From Tepidiforma bonchosmolovskayae (lineage in GTDB: Bacteria; Chloroflexota; Dehalococcoidia; Tepidiformales; Tepidiformaceae), in contig NZ_CP042829.1 of NCBI RefSeq assembly GCF_008838325.1, positions 2,542,001-2,606,000 on the forward strand: DNA of 64,000 nt, given 5' to 3'. Under the pieces are notes generated by a model. That model did not search any database. It had not been told where the DNA came from and saw only the letters and a program-made list of their open reading frames with translations. Made by a program: the position numbers and the translations under genes. How positions within the stretch are numbered: the first letter of the stretch is position 1; every line of letters starts with the position of its first letter. Positions 45,862 through 54,721 of this stretch are shown piece by piece.

Positions 45862-46191
45862 ATGCCAACATACTGCGTCTTTTGCAATATTGTCGCGGGC
45901 AAGGAGCCCGCGAATATCATTTACGAGGATGACGAAATTATCGTTATCCAGAATATCCTGCGCTGGGTCCCCGTTATGCTGCTGGCGATGACCAAGCAGC
46001 ACACCACGCAGGCCGAACTCTGGGCGTATCACATGGGAAAGGTCGGCCCCATCGCGGCCGAGATCGGACGCCAGCTCTGCCCGGGCGGCTTCCGCCTGCT
46101 CTCGAATTTCGGGTACGACGCGATGCAGAGCCAGGAGCACGGCCACCTCCACATTCTCGGCGGCACGTTCCTCGGCCATTACGTGGGCTGA
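45862..46191 (+). CDS. HIT-family nucleotide-binding protein
   Basis: The 109-residue protein has the N-terminal [12 protein letters not shown] zinc-type CxxC, the [11 protein letters not shown] strand and the histidine triad HGHLHIL near residue 94. Members are nucleotide hydrolases or transferases (HINT group). The ATG at 45862 lies 10 nt after a TAAGAT box, so the leader is only a few bases long. It overlaps the end of the convergent rph gene by 13 bp. Confidence 0.9.
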   Translation: MPTYCVFCNIVAGKEPANIIYEDDEIIVIQNILRWVPVMLLAMTKQHTTQAELWAYHMGKVGPIAAEIGRQLCPGGFRLLSNFGYDAMQSQEHGHLHILGGTFLGHYVG

Positions 46192-46913
46192 GCGGCGGCC
46201 AGCGCCTCCTGCTGCTTCGCGAAGAGCTGCCCGATGCCGTGCCGGGCAAGGTCGAGCAGGGCATCCATGGCGGCACGCGAAAACGGCTTCCCCTCGGCGG
46301 TGCCCTGGACCTCGACGTAGGCGTCCTCGCCGGTCATCACCACATTGAAGTCGACCTCTGCGGTCGAGTCCTCCTCGTAGCAGAGGTCGAGCATTGGCAC
46401 GCCGCCGACGATACCAACCGAGACAGCAGCCACCGGCGAGAGGATGCACGCCTCGCTGACCAGGCCGGCTGCTGCCAGCTTCCGGACGGCCAGCCGAAGC
46501 GCAACGTACGCCCCGGTGATGGAGGCCGTCCGCGTGCCCCCGTCGGCCTGGAGGACGTCGCAGTCGAGCGTGATGGTGCGCGGACCAAGCAGCTCGAGGT
46601 CGACCACGCCCCGCAGCGAGCGGCCGATGAGCCGCTGAATCTCCTGCGTGCGGCCGCCCGGCCGTCCGCGCTCTACCTCGCGCTGGCTGCGGGTGTGAGT
46701 TGCCCTGGGCAGCATGGCGTATTCGGCGGTAACCCAGCCGCTCTGAGTGTTCCGCAGGAACGGCGGCTGCCGGTCCTCGACGCTTGCGGCGCACAGGACG
46801 CGCGTTCGCCCAAACTCGACGAGGCAGCTCCCTTCGGCAAAGTCGAGAACATTGGTGGCAAGATGCACGGGGCGCAGCTCGTCTGGAGCGCGCCCATCGA
46901 TGCGCGTGGTCAT
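46179..46913 (-). CDS. rph: Ribonuclease PH
   Basis: RNase PH is a phosphate-dependent 3'-5' exoribonuclease that trims tRNA 3' ends. The 244-residue protein has [18 protein letters not shown], the [14 protein letters not shown] strand pair, [13 protein letters not shown] with the phosphate-binding arginine, the [20 protein letters not shown] signature and a final [14 protein letters not shown]. The ATG at 46913 has a GGAG site upstream and matches the family start. It begins 66 nt after comEC ends. Confidence 0.96.
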   Translation of the reverse strand: MTTRIDGRAPDELRPVHLATNVLDFAEGSCLVEFGRTRVLCAASVEDRQPPFLRNTQSGWVTAEYAMLPRATHTRSQREVERGRPGGRTQEIQRLIGRSLRGVVDLELLGPRTITLDCDVLQADGGTRTASITGAYVALRLAVRKLAAAGLVSEACILSPVAAVSVGIVGGVPMLDLCYEEDSTAEVDFNVVMTGEDAYVEVQGTAEGKPFSRAAMDALLDLARHGIGQLFAKQQEALAAAQPT

Positions 46914-46978
46914 GATGGGCTCCGGGAGCAGGATGGCGTCTCCGAGGGTAGCCGCGGGCCCGCTCCCGGGCAAAGCCG

Positions 46979-49303
46979 CTACCGCTCCGTCCGCACCCGG
47001 ATACGCCCTCCCTCCACGTCGACCCGGATGCGGCCGTCGGCGTCGGTCCGTACCACGGTGGCGCCTTCGAGCGCAGCCAGGGTGCTCGGGTGGGGGTGAC
47101 CGAACGGGTTGCCCGCTCCGACGCTGATGAGCGCCAGGCCGCCATTCGCCAGCGCGAGGAAGTTGGGGTCGCTCGTCCGTGAACCGTGGTGGGGCACTTT
47201 CAGGATGTCGACCTGCTCAAGCCCGGCCGCAAGAAGCGCCCGCTGGGCCGGCCCCTCGCTGTCGCCCGTGAGCAGCAGCCGGACGCCGTCGTACTCGACC
47301 AGCACCACCAGGGACCGCTGGTTGAGCGACCCACCGCCGCCTTCCGGCGGCCAGAGCACCGTGAACTGGACGCCGTCGACCGAGAAGTGGTCTCCGGCCC
47401 GGGCGACGCTCTCCCGGTCCTCGACCGCGGCTGTCGCCAGGGCTGCCGTGCGGGTATCGTTCCGGTCGCCTGTGGTGACGACGGTCCGCACCCGGTAGCG
47501 CGACGCCAGTGCCGGCAGCCCCCCGATATGGTCCTCCTGCGGGTGACTCACGAGGACGAGTTCGATCGTGCGGTCCCAGTGCGGCATCACGGCGCCGAGC
47601 TGCCGTGCGAGCCGGAGGCCGCTCGGCCCGGTGTCGACCAGCACCTGCGCGCCGCCTGGCGTTGTGAGCAGGATGGCGTCCCCCTGCCCGATGTCCAGCA
47701 TGTCGATGCGGAGGTGCCCGGGGCGCCCGTCGATGCCGGGCGCTATCGCGAGCACGAGCGCGCCCGTTGCCCCGCCGACCAGCAGCCGATTGCCCAGCAC
47801 CGCGCGGCTCCGCACCGTTTCGGGGAGTTCGCGCGTGTCGGGGAGGTAGCGGTAGGCGATGAGCGCGGCGGCCGCCAGGAGCGACATTGCGAGTGCGGCT
47901 GTCCCCGGGCTCAGCCGCCCGGATTCGAGGGCTGCCCAGCCGGGGCTGGCAGCGAGCTGCGCGGTGTCGAGGATGAAGGCGAGCGGGTAGTAGGCGGCTG
48001 CGCCCGCCGCTGCAGCGGCTCCCGGCGCGGCCGCTCCTGCCAGCGCAGTCGCCAGGGAGGCCCAGAACGCGACCGCGACGACCGGCTGCACCAGCACGTT
48101 CGCGAGCGGCCCGATGAGCGAGACGGAGCCGAAATGCGCCCACGTTATCGGCGTGGTGGCGATGGTGGCGGCCAGCGAAAGCGCCGCCACGTCGGTGAGC
48201 CAGCCGGGCAGCCAGCTGACCGGCCACCAGCGCCGCGCCGACTCGGCGCCATGACGGAGCCACGGCCCGAAGGCAATCAGGCCGGCAGTGGCTGCCGCGC
48301 TGAGCTGGAACCCGGGGTCAACGGCAAGCCGCGGCCACCCGGCGGTGATGACGATAACGGCGGCGGCAAGGCCGGGCATCCCGCTCTGGGGACGCCCGAT
48401 AAGTTCCCCCGCGAACAACACGGCGGTCATGACCGCCGCCCGCACCACGCTCGGTTCGAAGCCGGCAATCGCGACGTACCCTGCAACCGCGACCGCTGCG
48501 AGCGGCCAGCCCCGTCGCCGGCCGATGAGCCGGACGGCAGCTGCCATCGTGAGGGCCGCAACCAGCACAAGATTCGCGCCCGACACCGCCACAAGGTGCC
48601 GCAGCCCGCTCCGGTTGAACGCCTCGACGACGTCCCGCGGGAGGCCGCCGTCCCGTCCGAATGCGATACCCCCGGCGAGGGACGCCTCAGGTTCGGGGAG
48701 CGCTCGTTGGAGGGAGCGGTCGAGGGCCAGCCGCGCCCGCGTCAGCTCGCGGCCGGCGCTCCGTTCCCCCGGAGCCTCAAGCGTGTCCTTTGGACGGTAC
48801 AGAACAGCGCCGACGCCCTGCCGGGCGAGGTACGCACGGTAATCGAAGTCGTCGAAGACCGGCGCCGCCTTCAGCTCGCCTTCGAGCCGGACCCGGTCGC
48901 CTGGCAGGTACTTCGCGTACTGGTGGAGCCATGCCCTGACGGTTCCCGCCTGCTCGACGGTGGTCCCGTCCTCGAGCACGAGCCGGTCGACCCGGATGTC
49001 GTACGCGGTCGTGAGGTCGCCGGGGTCGGGCTCGCTCACGACGGTCCCGAATAGCGTCGCCTCTTTTCCGGTGAATTCCGATACCGGGATCACCTCAGGC
49101 TGCAGCGCCCCTGCGAGACGCGCTCCTGCAGCCGCGGCGAGCACGACCCCGGCTGCCGCGGTCGGCCAGGAAATCTGCCGCCATGCCGCCAGCGCGGCGG
49201 CCGGTGCCGCCACCCAGGCGGCGCCCAGCCACCACGGCGCGCCCCACAGCCCGACCGGCAGCAGCCCCGCAATCCAGGCGGCCGCAAGGATGATGAGCAG
49301 CAT
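46979..49303 (-). CDS. comEC: DNA uptake channel protein ComEC/Rec2
   Basis: ComEC carries single-stranded DNA across the membrane during natural transformation. The 774-residue protein has N-terminal membrane helices with a DUF4131 domain ([12 protein letters not shown] region), the competence domain with many helices ([18 protein letters not shown] is its usual signature) and a C-terminal metallo-beta-lactamase domain with the HPQEDHIGG metal motif, GDRND and a VPHHGS motif. All three parts are intact, so it is likely functional. No comEA or pilus genes are nearby. rph follows on the same strand. Confidence 0.94.
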   Translation of the reverse strand: MLLIILAAAWIAGLLPVGLWGAPWWLGAAWVAAPAAALAAWRQISWPTAAAGVVLAAAAGARLAGALQPEVIPVSEFTGKEATLFGTVVSEPDPGDLTTAYDIRVDRLVLEDGTTVEQAGTVRAWLHQYAKYLPGDRVRLEGELKAAPVFDDFDYRAYLARQGVGAVLYRPKDTLEAPGERSAGRELTRARLALDRSLQRALPEPEASLAGGIAFGRDGGLPRDVVEAFNRSGLRHLVAVSGANLVLVAALTMAAAVRLIGRRRGWPLAAVAVAGYVAIAGFEPSVVRAAVMTAVLFAGELIGRPQSGMPGLAAAVIVITAGWPRLAVDPGFQLSAAATAGLIAFGPWLRHGAESARRWWPVSWLPGWLTDVAALSLAATIATTPITWAHFGSVSLIGPLANVLVQPVVAVAFWASLATALAGAAAPGAAAAAGAAAYYPLAFILDTAQLAASPGWAALESGRLSPGTAALAMSLLAAAALIAYRYLPDTRELPETVRSRAVLGNRLLVGGATGALVLAIAPGIDGRPGHLRIDMLDIGQGDAILLTTPGGAQVLVDTGPSGLRLARQLGAVMPHWDRTIELVLVSHPQEDHIGGLPALASRYRVRTVVTTGDRNDTRTAALATAAVEDRESVARAGDHFSVDGVQFTVLWPPEGGGGSLNQRSLVVLVEYDGVRLLLTGDSEGPAQRALLAAGLEQVDILKVPHHGSRTSDPNFLALANGGLALISVGAGNPFGHPHPSTLAALEGATVVRTDADGRIRVDVEGGRIRVRTER

Positions 49304-49424
49304 CGGCAGGCGAGGCTAGCAGAACCGGAGGGGCCTCCGCAGCCCGGTTTGACGGGCGCTGTGGGCGTCCGTAGAGTCCGGCGGCGAAACCGTCCCCACT
49401 CTTGGCGCAGACAGGAGCAGCTGC

Positions 49425-50618
49425 ATGGTCACACAGCGGCGAGATGCCGCAATCGTTGGAATCTACGAATACCCGAAGCGGAAGGCCCCCGGCGTGACGC
49501 CCCTGCAGATCAAAGCGGAGTGCGCCGCCCGGGCGCTCGAGGATGCCGGTCTTTCCTGGAAAGACGTTGATGGGCTGTACGACGCCCAGGACGGTGCCGG
49601 GATGGCCGGCCTGAGCCTCGCGGAGTACTTCGGCTTCAGGCCGAACGTCATCGATACCACCGCCGTCGGCGGGAGCTCCTACGAGTTCCACGCCGCCCAC
49701 GCGAAGCGGGACATCGCTGCCGGCCGCTGCAGGGTCGCCCTCCTCACCTACGGTTCGACGGCGCACAGCGACGCGCGCCGCATCGGAACGATGCCCGGGA
49801 TGGGCGGCGGTGCGCCGAGCCCGCTCTCGAACATGACCGACCCGTACGGCATGACGCTCATCGCCAACTATGCAATGGTCGCGCGCCGGCACATGCACCA
49901 GTACGGCACGACGAGCGAGCAGCTCGCCCGTATCGCCGTTGCCACCCGCGCCCACGCGATGCGGAATCCGCAGGCTGTCCAGGCGATGACCGACCTTGAA
50001 TTCCAGGACATCCGTGAAATCACGGTCGACGACGTAGTGAATTCGCGCATGATCGCCGATCCACTCCACCTGCTCGACTGCTGCATGGTGTCCGATGGCG
50101 GCGGCGCGGTCGTCATTGCAGCGCCCGAGGTTGCCCGCGACTGCCGGAAGAAGCCCGTCTGGATCATCGGCGCCGGAGAGGCGACAAGCTATTCCGAGAA
50201 CGGCAGTGACATCACGATCAGCGCCGCGGCGCAATCTGCTCCGCGCGCCTGGGCCGAGGCCGACGTCCGCCCCGACGAAATCGACGTCGCGATGATTTAC
50301 GACTCGTTCACCATCACCGTCCTCGTGATGCTCGAAGACCTGGGCTTCTGCAAGAAGGGCGAAGGCGGGGCCTTCGTCTCCGAGCAGCGCCTCCGCTTCG
50401 ATAGCCCGCTGAAGCCGGCCCTCAACACCGACGGCGGGGGGCTCAGCTCGAACCACCCCGGCATGCGCGGCATCTTCCTCCTCATCGAAGCGACCCGCCA
50501 GCTGCGCGGCGAGTCGACCTCGCAGGTCCCGGGTGCGCGCCTCGCCGTCGCGCATGGCAATGGCGGGATGCTCGCCACCAGCCACACCGGCGGCACCATC
50601 GTCCTCGCAGGTGATTGA
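49425..50618 (+). CDS. SCP-x/Ltp2-like thiolase-fold protein lacking the catalytic cysteines
   Basis: The 397-residue protein has the thiolase fold of the sterol-carrier-protein-x group: an N-terminal AAIVGIYEYPK, a DVDGLYDAQDG segment, DEIDVAMIYDSFT, and a C-terminal GGLSSNHPGMRG carrying the conserved histidine. The position of the nucleophilic cysteine reads TAVGGSSYEF (S84, S85), and the usual C-terminal CGGGG reads HGNGGM. This makes classical thiolysis unlikely. It resembles proteins that work with a DUF35 partner, such as the steroid-side-chain aldolase Ltp2. The next gene encodes exactly such a partner, 2 nt downstream. Substrate is unknown. Confidence 0.8.
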   Translation: MVTQRRDAAIVGIYEYPKRKAPGVTPLQIKAECAARALEDAGLSWKDVDGLYDAQDGAGMAGLSLAEYFGFRPNVIDTTAVGGSSYEFHAAHAKRDIAAGRCRVALLTYGSTAHSDARRIGTMPGMGGGAPSPLSNMTDPYGMTLIANYAMVARRHMHQYGTTSEQLARIAVATRAHAMRNPQAVQAMTDLEFQDIREITVDDVVNSRMIADPLHLLDCCMVSDGGGAVVIAAPEVARDCRKKPVWIIGAGEATSYSENGSDITISAAAQSAPRAWAEADVRPDEIDVAMIYDSFTITVLVMLEDLGFCKKGEGGAFVSEQRLRFDSPLKPALNTDGGGLSSNHPGMRGIFLLIEATRQLRGESTSQVPGARLAVAHGNGGMLATSHTGGTIVLAGD

Positions 50619-50620
50619 CC

Positions 50621-51031
50621 ATGCCTGACCGTCCCCAACCGCGATTCCCCGAGCCCGATACCCAGCCGTTCTGGGAAGCAACGAAGGAGCACCGGCTGCT
50701 CTACCAGGTCGACCGCGACACCGGCGACGTGGTCTTCTTTCCGCGCCGCCACAACCCGAAAAACGGCTCGTCGAACCTGGAGTGGCGCGAATCGAAAGGC
50801 CTGGGCACCGTCTACACGTTCAGCGTCGTCCGCCTCAACCGCCACCCGGCCTTCGCCGAGCTCGGCCCCTACGCCGTCGCCTACGTCGACCTCGATGAGG
50901 GGTTCCGGATGCTGACGAACATCGTCAACGTGGCCGACCCGACGAAGGACATCTTCATCGGCCAGCGCGTCAGGGTGACCTGGCTCGATCAGTCGACGGG
51001 GATTTCGATTCCCGTCTTCGAACCCGCCTGA
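50621..51031 (+). CDS. DUF35 OB-fold acyl-CoA-binding partner without zinc cysteines
   Basis: The 136-residue protein has the DUF35 layout: a helical start (EPDTQPFWEATKEHRLLYQV), the rubredoxin-like region, then an OB fold (LGTVYTFSVVRL, YAVAYVDLDEGFRMLTNIV, IFIGQRVRVTWLDQ). The four cysteines that normally bind zinc in the first part are missing; the stretch reads FPRRHNPKNGSSNLEW. The ATG at 50621 is 2 nt after the thiolase-like stop, so the two are certainly one unit. DUF35 partners supply an acyl-CoA tunnel for thiolase-like aldolases. Confidence 0.82.
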   Translation: MPDRPQPRFPEPDTQPFWEATKEHRLLYQVDRDTGDVVFFPRRHNPKNGSSNLEWRESKGLGTVYTFSVVRLNRHPAFAELGPYAVAYVDLDEGFRMLTNIVNVADPTKDIFIGQRVRVTWLDQSTGISIPVFEPA

Positions 51032-51043
51032 GGCTGCCGGCCG

Positions 51044-52165
51044 TCAGGCCCGCACCTTCGGCAGGATCGCCTGGATGTCGATGAAACGGTCGGCGGCGTG
51101 CCGCAGGTTCGATGCCGTGCTGCCGCCGACCGACACGACCTCAACTCTGACGCCCTTCGCCTGGACGACTTCGACGAGCCGCTCGAAGTCCCCATCGCCC
51201 GAGACAAGGACGACGACATCGAGCCGGTCGAGCATCTCCATGATGTCGAGCGCCATTTCGATATCGACGTTCGCCTTGATGGTGCCATCGGAGAAGCGCT
51301 TGAACGGCTTCCGCACCACCCGGAAGCCCTGGTCGATGAACGGCTCGGCGAACCGCTGGGTCTCGATGCTCACGCCGGGGTCCTCGTGCACCGGGGAGTA
51401 CGCGACAGCGCGGACGAGCTGCCGACCCTCCGAGAGGTAGTCCAGCAGCTTCTTCCAGTTGACCCGGTGCTTCAGCCGGTCGAGAGCCAGCTCGATGTTC
51501 GCAGCGTCGACGAAGACGCCGATCCGCGGTGCCGCTGCGGGCGCGGCGCCCGGTGCATGCGCGACCCTGCGCGCCAGGTCCTCCTGCACCCGTACGAGCT
51601 GCGCGAGCTGCGCGGCCTGCGCCTCCAGCGTGCGAGTCAGCGCCGAGACTTCGTGCGCCAGCTGGGCGAGCTGTTTTTCGGCCGGGAGCGGTGCCGACGT
51701 GCGGTCCTTCCGGGCCGCCGGGACAGCCGCAGGCTCGGCCGGTGCGGCCTGCTCGGGCTCGGCCGCGCGCTGCAACTGCCCGGCCCGCCGCACAACGCGG
51801 GCAGGCGCCGGGACCGTGACCGGGGCCGACGCGGGCGGTTCCGGCGCTGCTGCGGGAGCCGCCGCCGGTTCTTCGACAATCGTGGCGACGCGGGAGCGCC
51901 GCCGGCGGGCCGCCGGAGCGGCCTCCTGCGCCGGCGGCTCGACGGCGGCCGGAGCAGGCGCCGTGGGCTCCGCCGCGGCGGCGTCAGCCCGCTGCTCAGT
52001 CGCGGGAGCCGCGGGTTGTTCGGCCGCGGACCGGCGCGACGAGCGCCGCCGTCGCGGCCTGGGGTCTTCGAGCACCTCGCTCGACGGTTCAGGGGGAGGA
52101 GGCGGTGTCGGCTCTGCCGCCGGTGCGGCGGGTTTTTCCCGCCTGGGGAAGATGTTCAACGCCAT
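51044..52165 (-). CDS. NYN-domain (LabA/DUF88) protein with long disordered N-terminus
   Basis: The C-terminal 170 residues form a PIN-like NYN domain: IGVFVDAANIELALD with the first acidic ligands, KANVDIEMALDIME, and VVVLVSGDGDFERLVEVVQ with the GDxDF signature. NYN domains are usually ribonucleases or RNA-binding modules. The first 200 residues are alanine-, proline- and arginine-rich and look disordered, followed by a short coiled coil (LAQLAHEVSALTRTLEAQ). ATG 52165 gives 373 residues. It lies 10 nt after the Mrp gene and is cotranscribed with it. Confidence 0.82.
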   Translation of the reverse strand: MALNIFPRREKPAAPAAEPTPPPPPEPSSEVLEDPRPRRRRSSRRSAAEQPAAPATEQRADAAAAEPTAPAPAAVEPPAQEAAPAARRRRSRVATIVEEPAAAPAAAPEPPASAPVTVPAPARVVRRAGQLQRAAEPEQAAPAEPAAVPAARKDRTSAPLPAEKQLAQLAHEVSALTRTLEAQAAQLAQLVRVQEDLARRVAHAPGAAPAAAPRIGVFVDAANIELALDRLKHRVNWKKLLDYLSEGRQLVRAVAYSPVHEDPGVSIETQRFAEPFIDQGFRVVRKPFKRFSDGTIKANVDIEMALDIMEMLDRLDVVVLVSGDGDFERLVEVVQAKGVRVEVVSVGGSTASNLRHAADRFIDIQAILPKVRA

Positions 52166-52175
52166 GTAGCTGGGG

Positions 52176-53243
52176 TTACCCACCCATCCTTTGCAAAACG
52201 CTGATCCGGGCCGCCACATTCCGGGCGATCCGGTCGAAGGCGCGCGCCGATTCACTCTCGGGCGCGCCGTACACCACCGGGACACCGCGGTCCGCGCCTT
52301 CGCGGACTCCGGGCTCGATGGGAATTTCCCCGAGGAAGTCGATGCCGAGCTCCTCGGCGGCTTCGCGAGCGCCGCCGTGGCCGAAGATGTCGTACCGCTT
52401 GCCCGTGTCGGGGGCCACGAAGTAGCTCAAGTTCTCCACCATGCCGAAGACCGGCACCCCGAGCTTCTCGAACATCGCTACGGCCTTCATCGCATCCTCG
52501 ACCGAGACGGCCTGCGGGCTCGACACGATGATGACTCCGGTGATCGGCGCATCCTGGGCCATGCTCATCGAGGCGTCGCTCGTGCCTGGCGGCAGGTCGA
52601 TGACGAGGTAGTCGGTGTCGCCCCACGGGACGTCGTGCAGGAGCTGTCGGACAGCGCTGCCGATCATCGGCCCGCGCCAAACCACCGGCGTCCCCCGCGG
52701 CAGCAGGAACCCGATCGACACGACGCGCACGCCGTACCGCTCGACCGGCTTCAGTCCCTCGTTCGACCCGGCCTGCAGGCCGGCCGGGAGGCCGAACATG
52801 GTCGGCAGGTTCGGCCCGGTGATGTCGGCATCGATCAGCCCAACGCTTGCACCGGCTTTGGCGAGGGCCACAGCGATATTCGAGGCGACAGTTGACTTCC
52901 CGACGCCGCCTTTGTTCGAGGCGACCGCGATGATGTTGCGCACACCCGGGATCGGCTTTTGCCCTTCGCGCGGGTTCGAAGCCCGCACCTGTGCGCCCCA
53001 TGAGATGACGACATCTTCCACGCCGGGGACAGAAGCAAGAGCGCCCCGTACGTCCTGTTCGATCGTCTGGCGCAGCGGACAGGCCGGGGTCGTCAGTTCG
53101 ATCGTGAGGGATATCCGCCCGCCTTCAATCGCGAGGTCTTTCACCATCCCGAGGCGAACAATGGAGGCGTGCAGCTCCGGGTCGTGGACCGTTTCAAGCG
53201 CCGCGACGACCGCATCGCGGTCGATGATTGCTGCAGAGGACAT
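52176..53243 (-). CDS. Mrp/ApbC-type iron-sulfur carrier P-loop ATPase
   Basis: The 355-residue protein has an N-terminal DUF59/MIP18 domain (HDPELHASIVRLGMVKD), the deviant Walker A NKGGVGKSTVASNIAVALA, the DADITGPNLPTMFGL switch and the later VIDLPPGTSDASMSMAQ. Members assemble or deliver Fe-S clusters. The CPxC pair that bridges a cluster between subunits in typical Mrp/Nbp35 proteins is absent here; the site reads ENLSYFVAPDTG. ATG 53243 starts shortly before the DUF59 domain. The NYN gene follows on the same transcript. Confidence 0.88.
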   Translation of the reverse strand: MSSAAIIDRDAVVAALETVHDPELHASIVRLGMVKDLAIEGGRISLTIELTTPACPLRQTIEQDVRGALASVPGVEDVVISWGAQVRASNPREGQKPIPGVRNIIAVASNKGGVGKSTVASNIAVALAKAGASVGLIDADITGPNLPTMFGLPAGLQAGSNEGLKPVERYGVRVVSIGFLLPRGTPVVWRGPMIGSAVRQLLHDVPWGDTDYLVIDLPPGTSDASMSMAQDAPITGVIIVSSPQAVSVEDAMKAVAMFEKLGVPVFGMVENLSYFVAPDTGKRYDIFGHGGAREAAEELGIDFLGEIPIEPGVREGADRGVPVVYGAPESESARAFDRIARNVAARISVLQRMGG

Positions 53244-53424
53244 CGGCGACGCGCCTTTCTGCTGAGCTGGCAATGCGGGTCTCTCGCCCGGCCATCCCGC
53301 GAACCGGGCCGGTGCCAGCAGCATCTTGATCGTATCGGGTTTCTCCAGCCCGGCCAAACGGAGGCAGGGCATTTACCGCGAGTTTCTGGGTGACGCCGTA
53401 GCGTGGTGCTGCGCCCCCGCACAA

Positions 53425-53452
53425 TGGTATACTGGCGATTACCGACCGGTAA
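53425..53452 (+). promoter_or_regulatory. Extended -10 promoter with inverted repeat at the start site
   Basis: TGG-TATACT (53425-53433) is followed by the perfect inverted repeat TTACCG-AC-CGGTAA (53439-53452), which spans the predicted transcription start near 53440. No -35 consensus is present. The repeat is placed where a repressor would block initiation. Confidence 0.55.
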
Positions 53453-53471
53453 GCACATGATCGGAGCACGC

Positions 53472-53690
53472 ATGACAGAAGCACCTACCACGACGGCAGA
53501 AACCGGGCAGGCCCTCTGCCGGCACCACTGGGTCATCGAAACCCCGAACGGCGCGGTGAGCACCGGCCGCTGCAAGCGGTGCGGCCTCGTCCGCGACTTC
53601 CGCAATTCCTCCGAAGACCCGCTCTGGGACAGCGACAGCTTCAGCCTGAACGGGTCCCGCTACCGCGGGCGGCGCGCAGCCGACTCCTGA
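53472..53690 (+). CDS. Small zinc-ribbon-like protein of unknown function
   Basis: The 72-residue protein has possible zinc ligands in CRHHWVIE and CKRCG (about residues 16-38), followed by a polar tail ending in arginines (SRYRGRRAADS). I do not recognise a named family. The ATG at 53472 has a GGAG site 6 nt upstream; an ATG 15 nt earlier is in frame. It has its own promoter and a strong hairpin behind it, so it is a single-gene unit. The intergenic stretch before it (53244-53424) shows nothing else. Confidence 0.65.
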   Translation: MTEAPTTTAETGQALCRHHWVIETPNGAVSTGRCKRCGLVRDFRNSSEDPLWDSDSFSLNGSRYRGRRAADS

Positions 53691-53717
53691 GAACCCCCGC
53701 AGGAAGTCCAGCGACAG

Positions 53718-53739
53718 GGGCCGGGCGCAAGCCCGGCCC
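53718..53739 (+). terminator. Strong GC hairpin after the small zinc-ribbon gene
   Basis: A 9-bp perfect stem GGGCCGGGC (53718-53726) and GCCCGGCCC (53731-53739) closes a GCAA tetraloop. Only TTCG follows, so intrinsic termination would be without a proper U tract, but the stem position between two units suggests it acts as a terminator. Confidence 0.5.
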
Positions 53740-53756
53740 TTCGCGCTGCCGCGGGG

Positions 53757-53771
53757 TACACTGAGCGCGTG
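53757..53771 (+). promoter_or_regulatory. Leaderless-type promoter of pyrD
   Basis: TACACT (53757-53762) lies exactly six bases before the GTG start of pyrD, so transcription should begin on the start codon. No ribosome site is visible. Confidence 0.5.
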
Positions 53772-54719
53772 GATATCGACCTCTCCGTCGACCTCGCGCC
53801 CGGGCAGAAGCGCGGGCTCCTCCTGCGCAATCCGGTCATGCCGGCCAGCGGGACGTTTAGCTGGGGGTTCGAATTCGAGCAGCACTTCGGGCGCGAAGGC
53901 ATCGAACGTCTCGGCGCCGTGGTTTCGAAAGGCGTCACGATGGAGCCCCGCGCCGGCAACCGCCAGCCGCGGGTCGCCGAGACCCCGGCCGGCATGCTCA
54001 ACTCCATCGGCCTCCAGAACGTCGGCATCCGCGCCTGCATCGACGAGCTGGCGCCCCAGTGGGCCCGCTGGGATACCCCGGTCGTCGTCAACATCGCCGG
54101 CGACACCGTCGAAGAGTTCGGCGAGATGGCGCGCATGCTTGACGGTGTGCCGGGGGTGGCAGCCATCGAGCTCAACATTAGCTGTCCGAACGTCGATACC
54201 GGCGGCATGGAGATCGGCCAGAGCGTCGAGGCTTCCGCCCGCGCCACGCGCGCGGCGGTCCGCAACACCGACCTCCCCGTCATCGTGAAGCTGACGCCGA
54301 ACGTGACCGACCCGGTGGAGCTGGCGCTCGCCTGCGAGGCCGAGGGCGCCGCGGCGATCTGCGCCGTGAACACCGTGCTCGGCATGGCGATCGATATCGA
54401 GCGCCGCCGACCGGTCCTGCCCCGGGCCCGCGGCGGCCTGAGCGGTCCGGCCATCAAGCCGATCGCCCTCCGCATCGTCTACGACGTCGCGGGCGCCGTG
54501 CGAATCCCCGTAATCGGGTGCGGAGGCATCGCCACGGCCCGTGATGCGCTTGAATTCCTCATGGCCGGGGCGAGCGCCGTGCAGGTGGGGACTGCCACGT
54601 TCGCCAATCCCCGGGCGCTGCTCGATATCATCGACGGGCTGGAGGCGTGGTGTGCCGCGAATGGTGTCACGCGCCTCGCGGACATCGTCGGCTGCGCCCG
54701 GCCGGCAACGGTCGCCTGA
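53769..54719 (+). CDS. pyrD: Dihydroorotate dehydrogenase, class 1B type
   Basis: PyrD oxidises dihydroorotate to orotate in pyrimidine synthesis. The 316-residue FMN barrel has RNPVMPASGTFSWG near the N-terminus, NSIGLQNVG, the catalytic cysteine C139 in LNISCPNVDTGG (cysteine rather than serine means class 1), VIVKLTPNV and the phosphate-binding IPVIGCGGI. Class 1B enzymes need the electron-transfer subunit PyrK for NAD; pyrK is not adjacent and would have to lie outside the window. It begins a seven- to nine-gene run that continues into the arg genes. Confidence 0.93.
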   Translation: MDIDLSVDLAPGQKRGLLLRNPVMPASGTFSWGFEFEQHFGREGIERLGAVVSKGVTMEPRAGNRQPRVAETPAGMLNSIGLQNVGIRACIDELAPQWARWDTPVVVNIAGDTVEEFGEMARMLDGVPGVAAIELNISCPNVDTGGMEIGQSVEASARATRAAVRNTDLPVIVKLTPNVTDPVELALACEAEGAAAICAVNTVLGMAIDIERRRPVLPRARGGLSGPAIKPIALRIVYDVAGAVRIPVIGCGGIATARDALEFLMAGASAVQVGTATFANPRALLDIIDGLEAWCAANGVTRLADIVGCARPATVA

Positions 54720-54721
54720 CC

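Noticed and set aside
47186-49054. A 622-codon open frame opposite comEC
   Set aside because: comEC has all its domains on the other strand, and this frame is arginine- and proline-rich noise.
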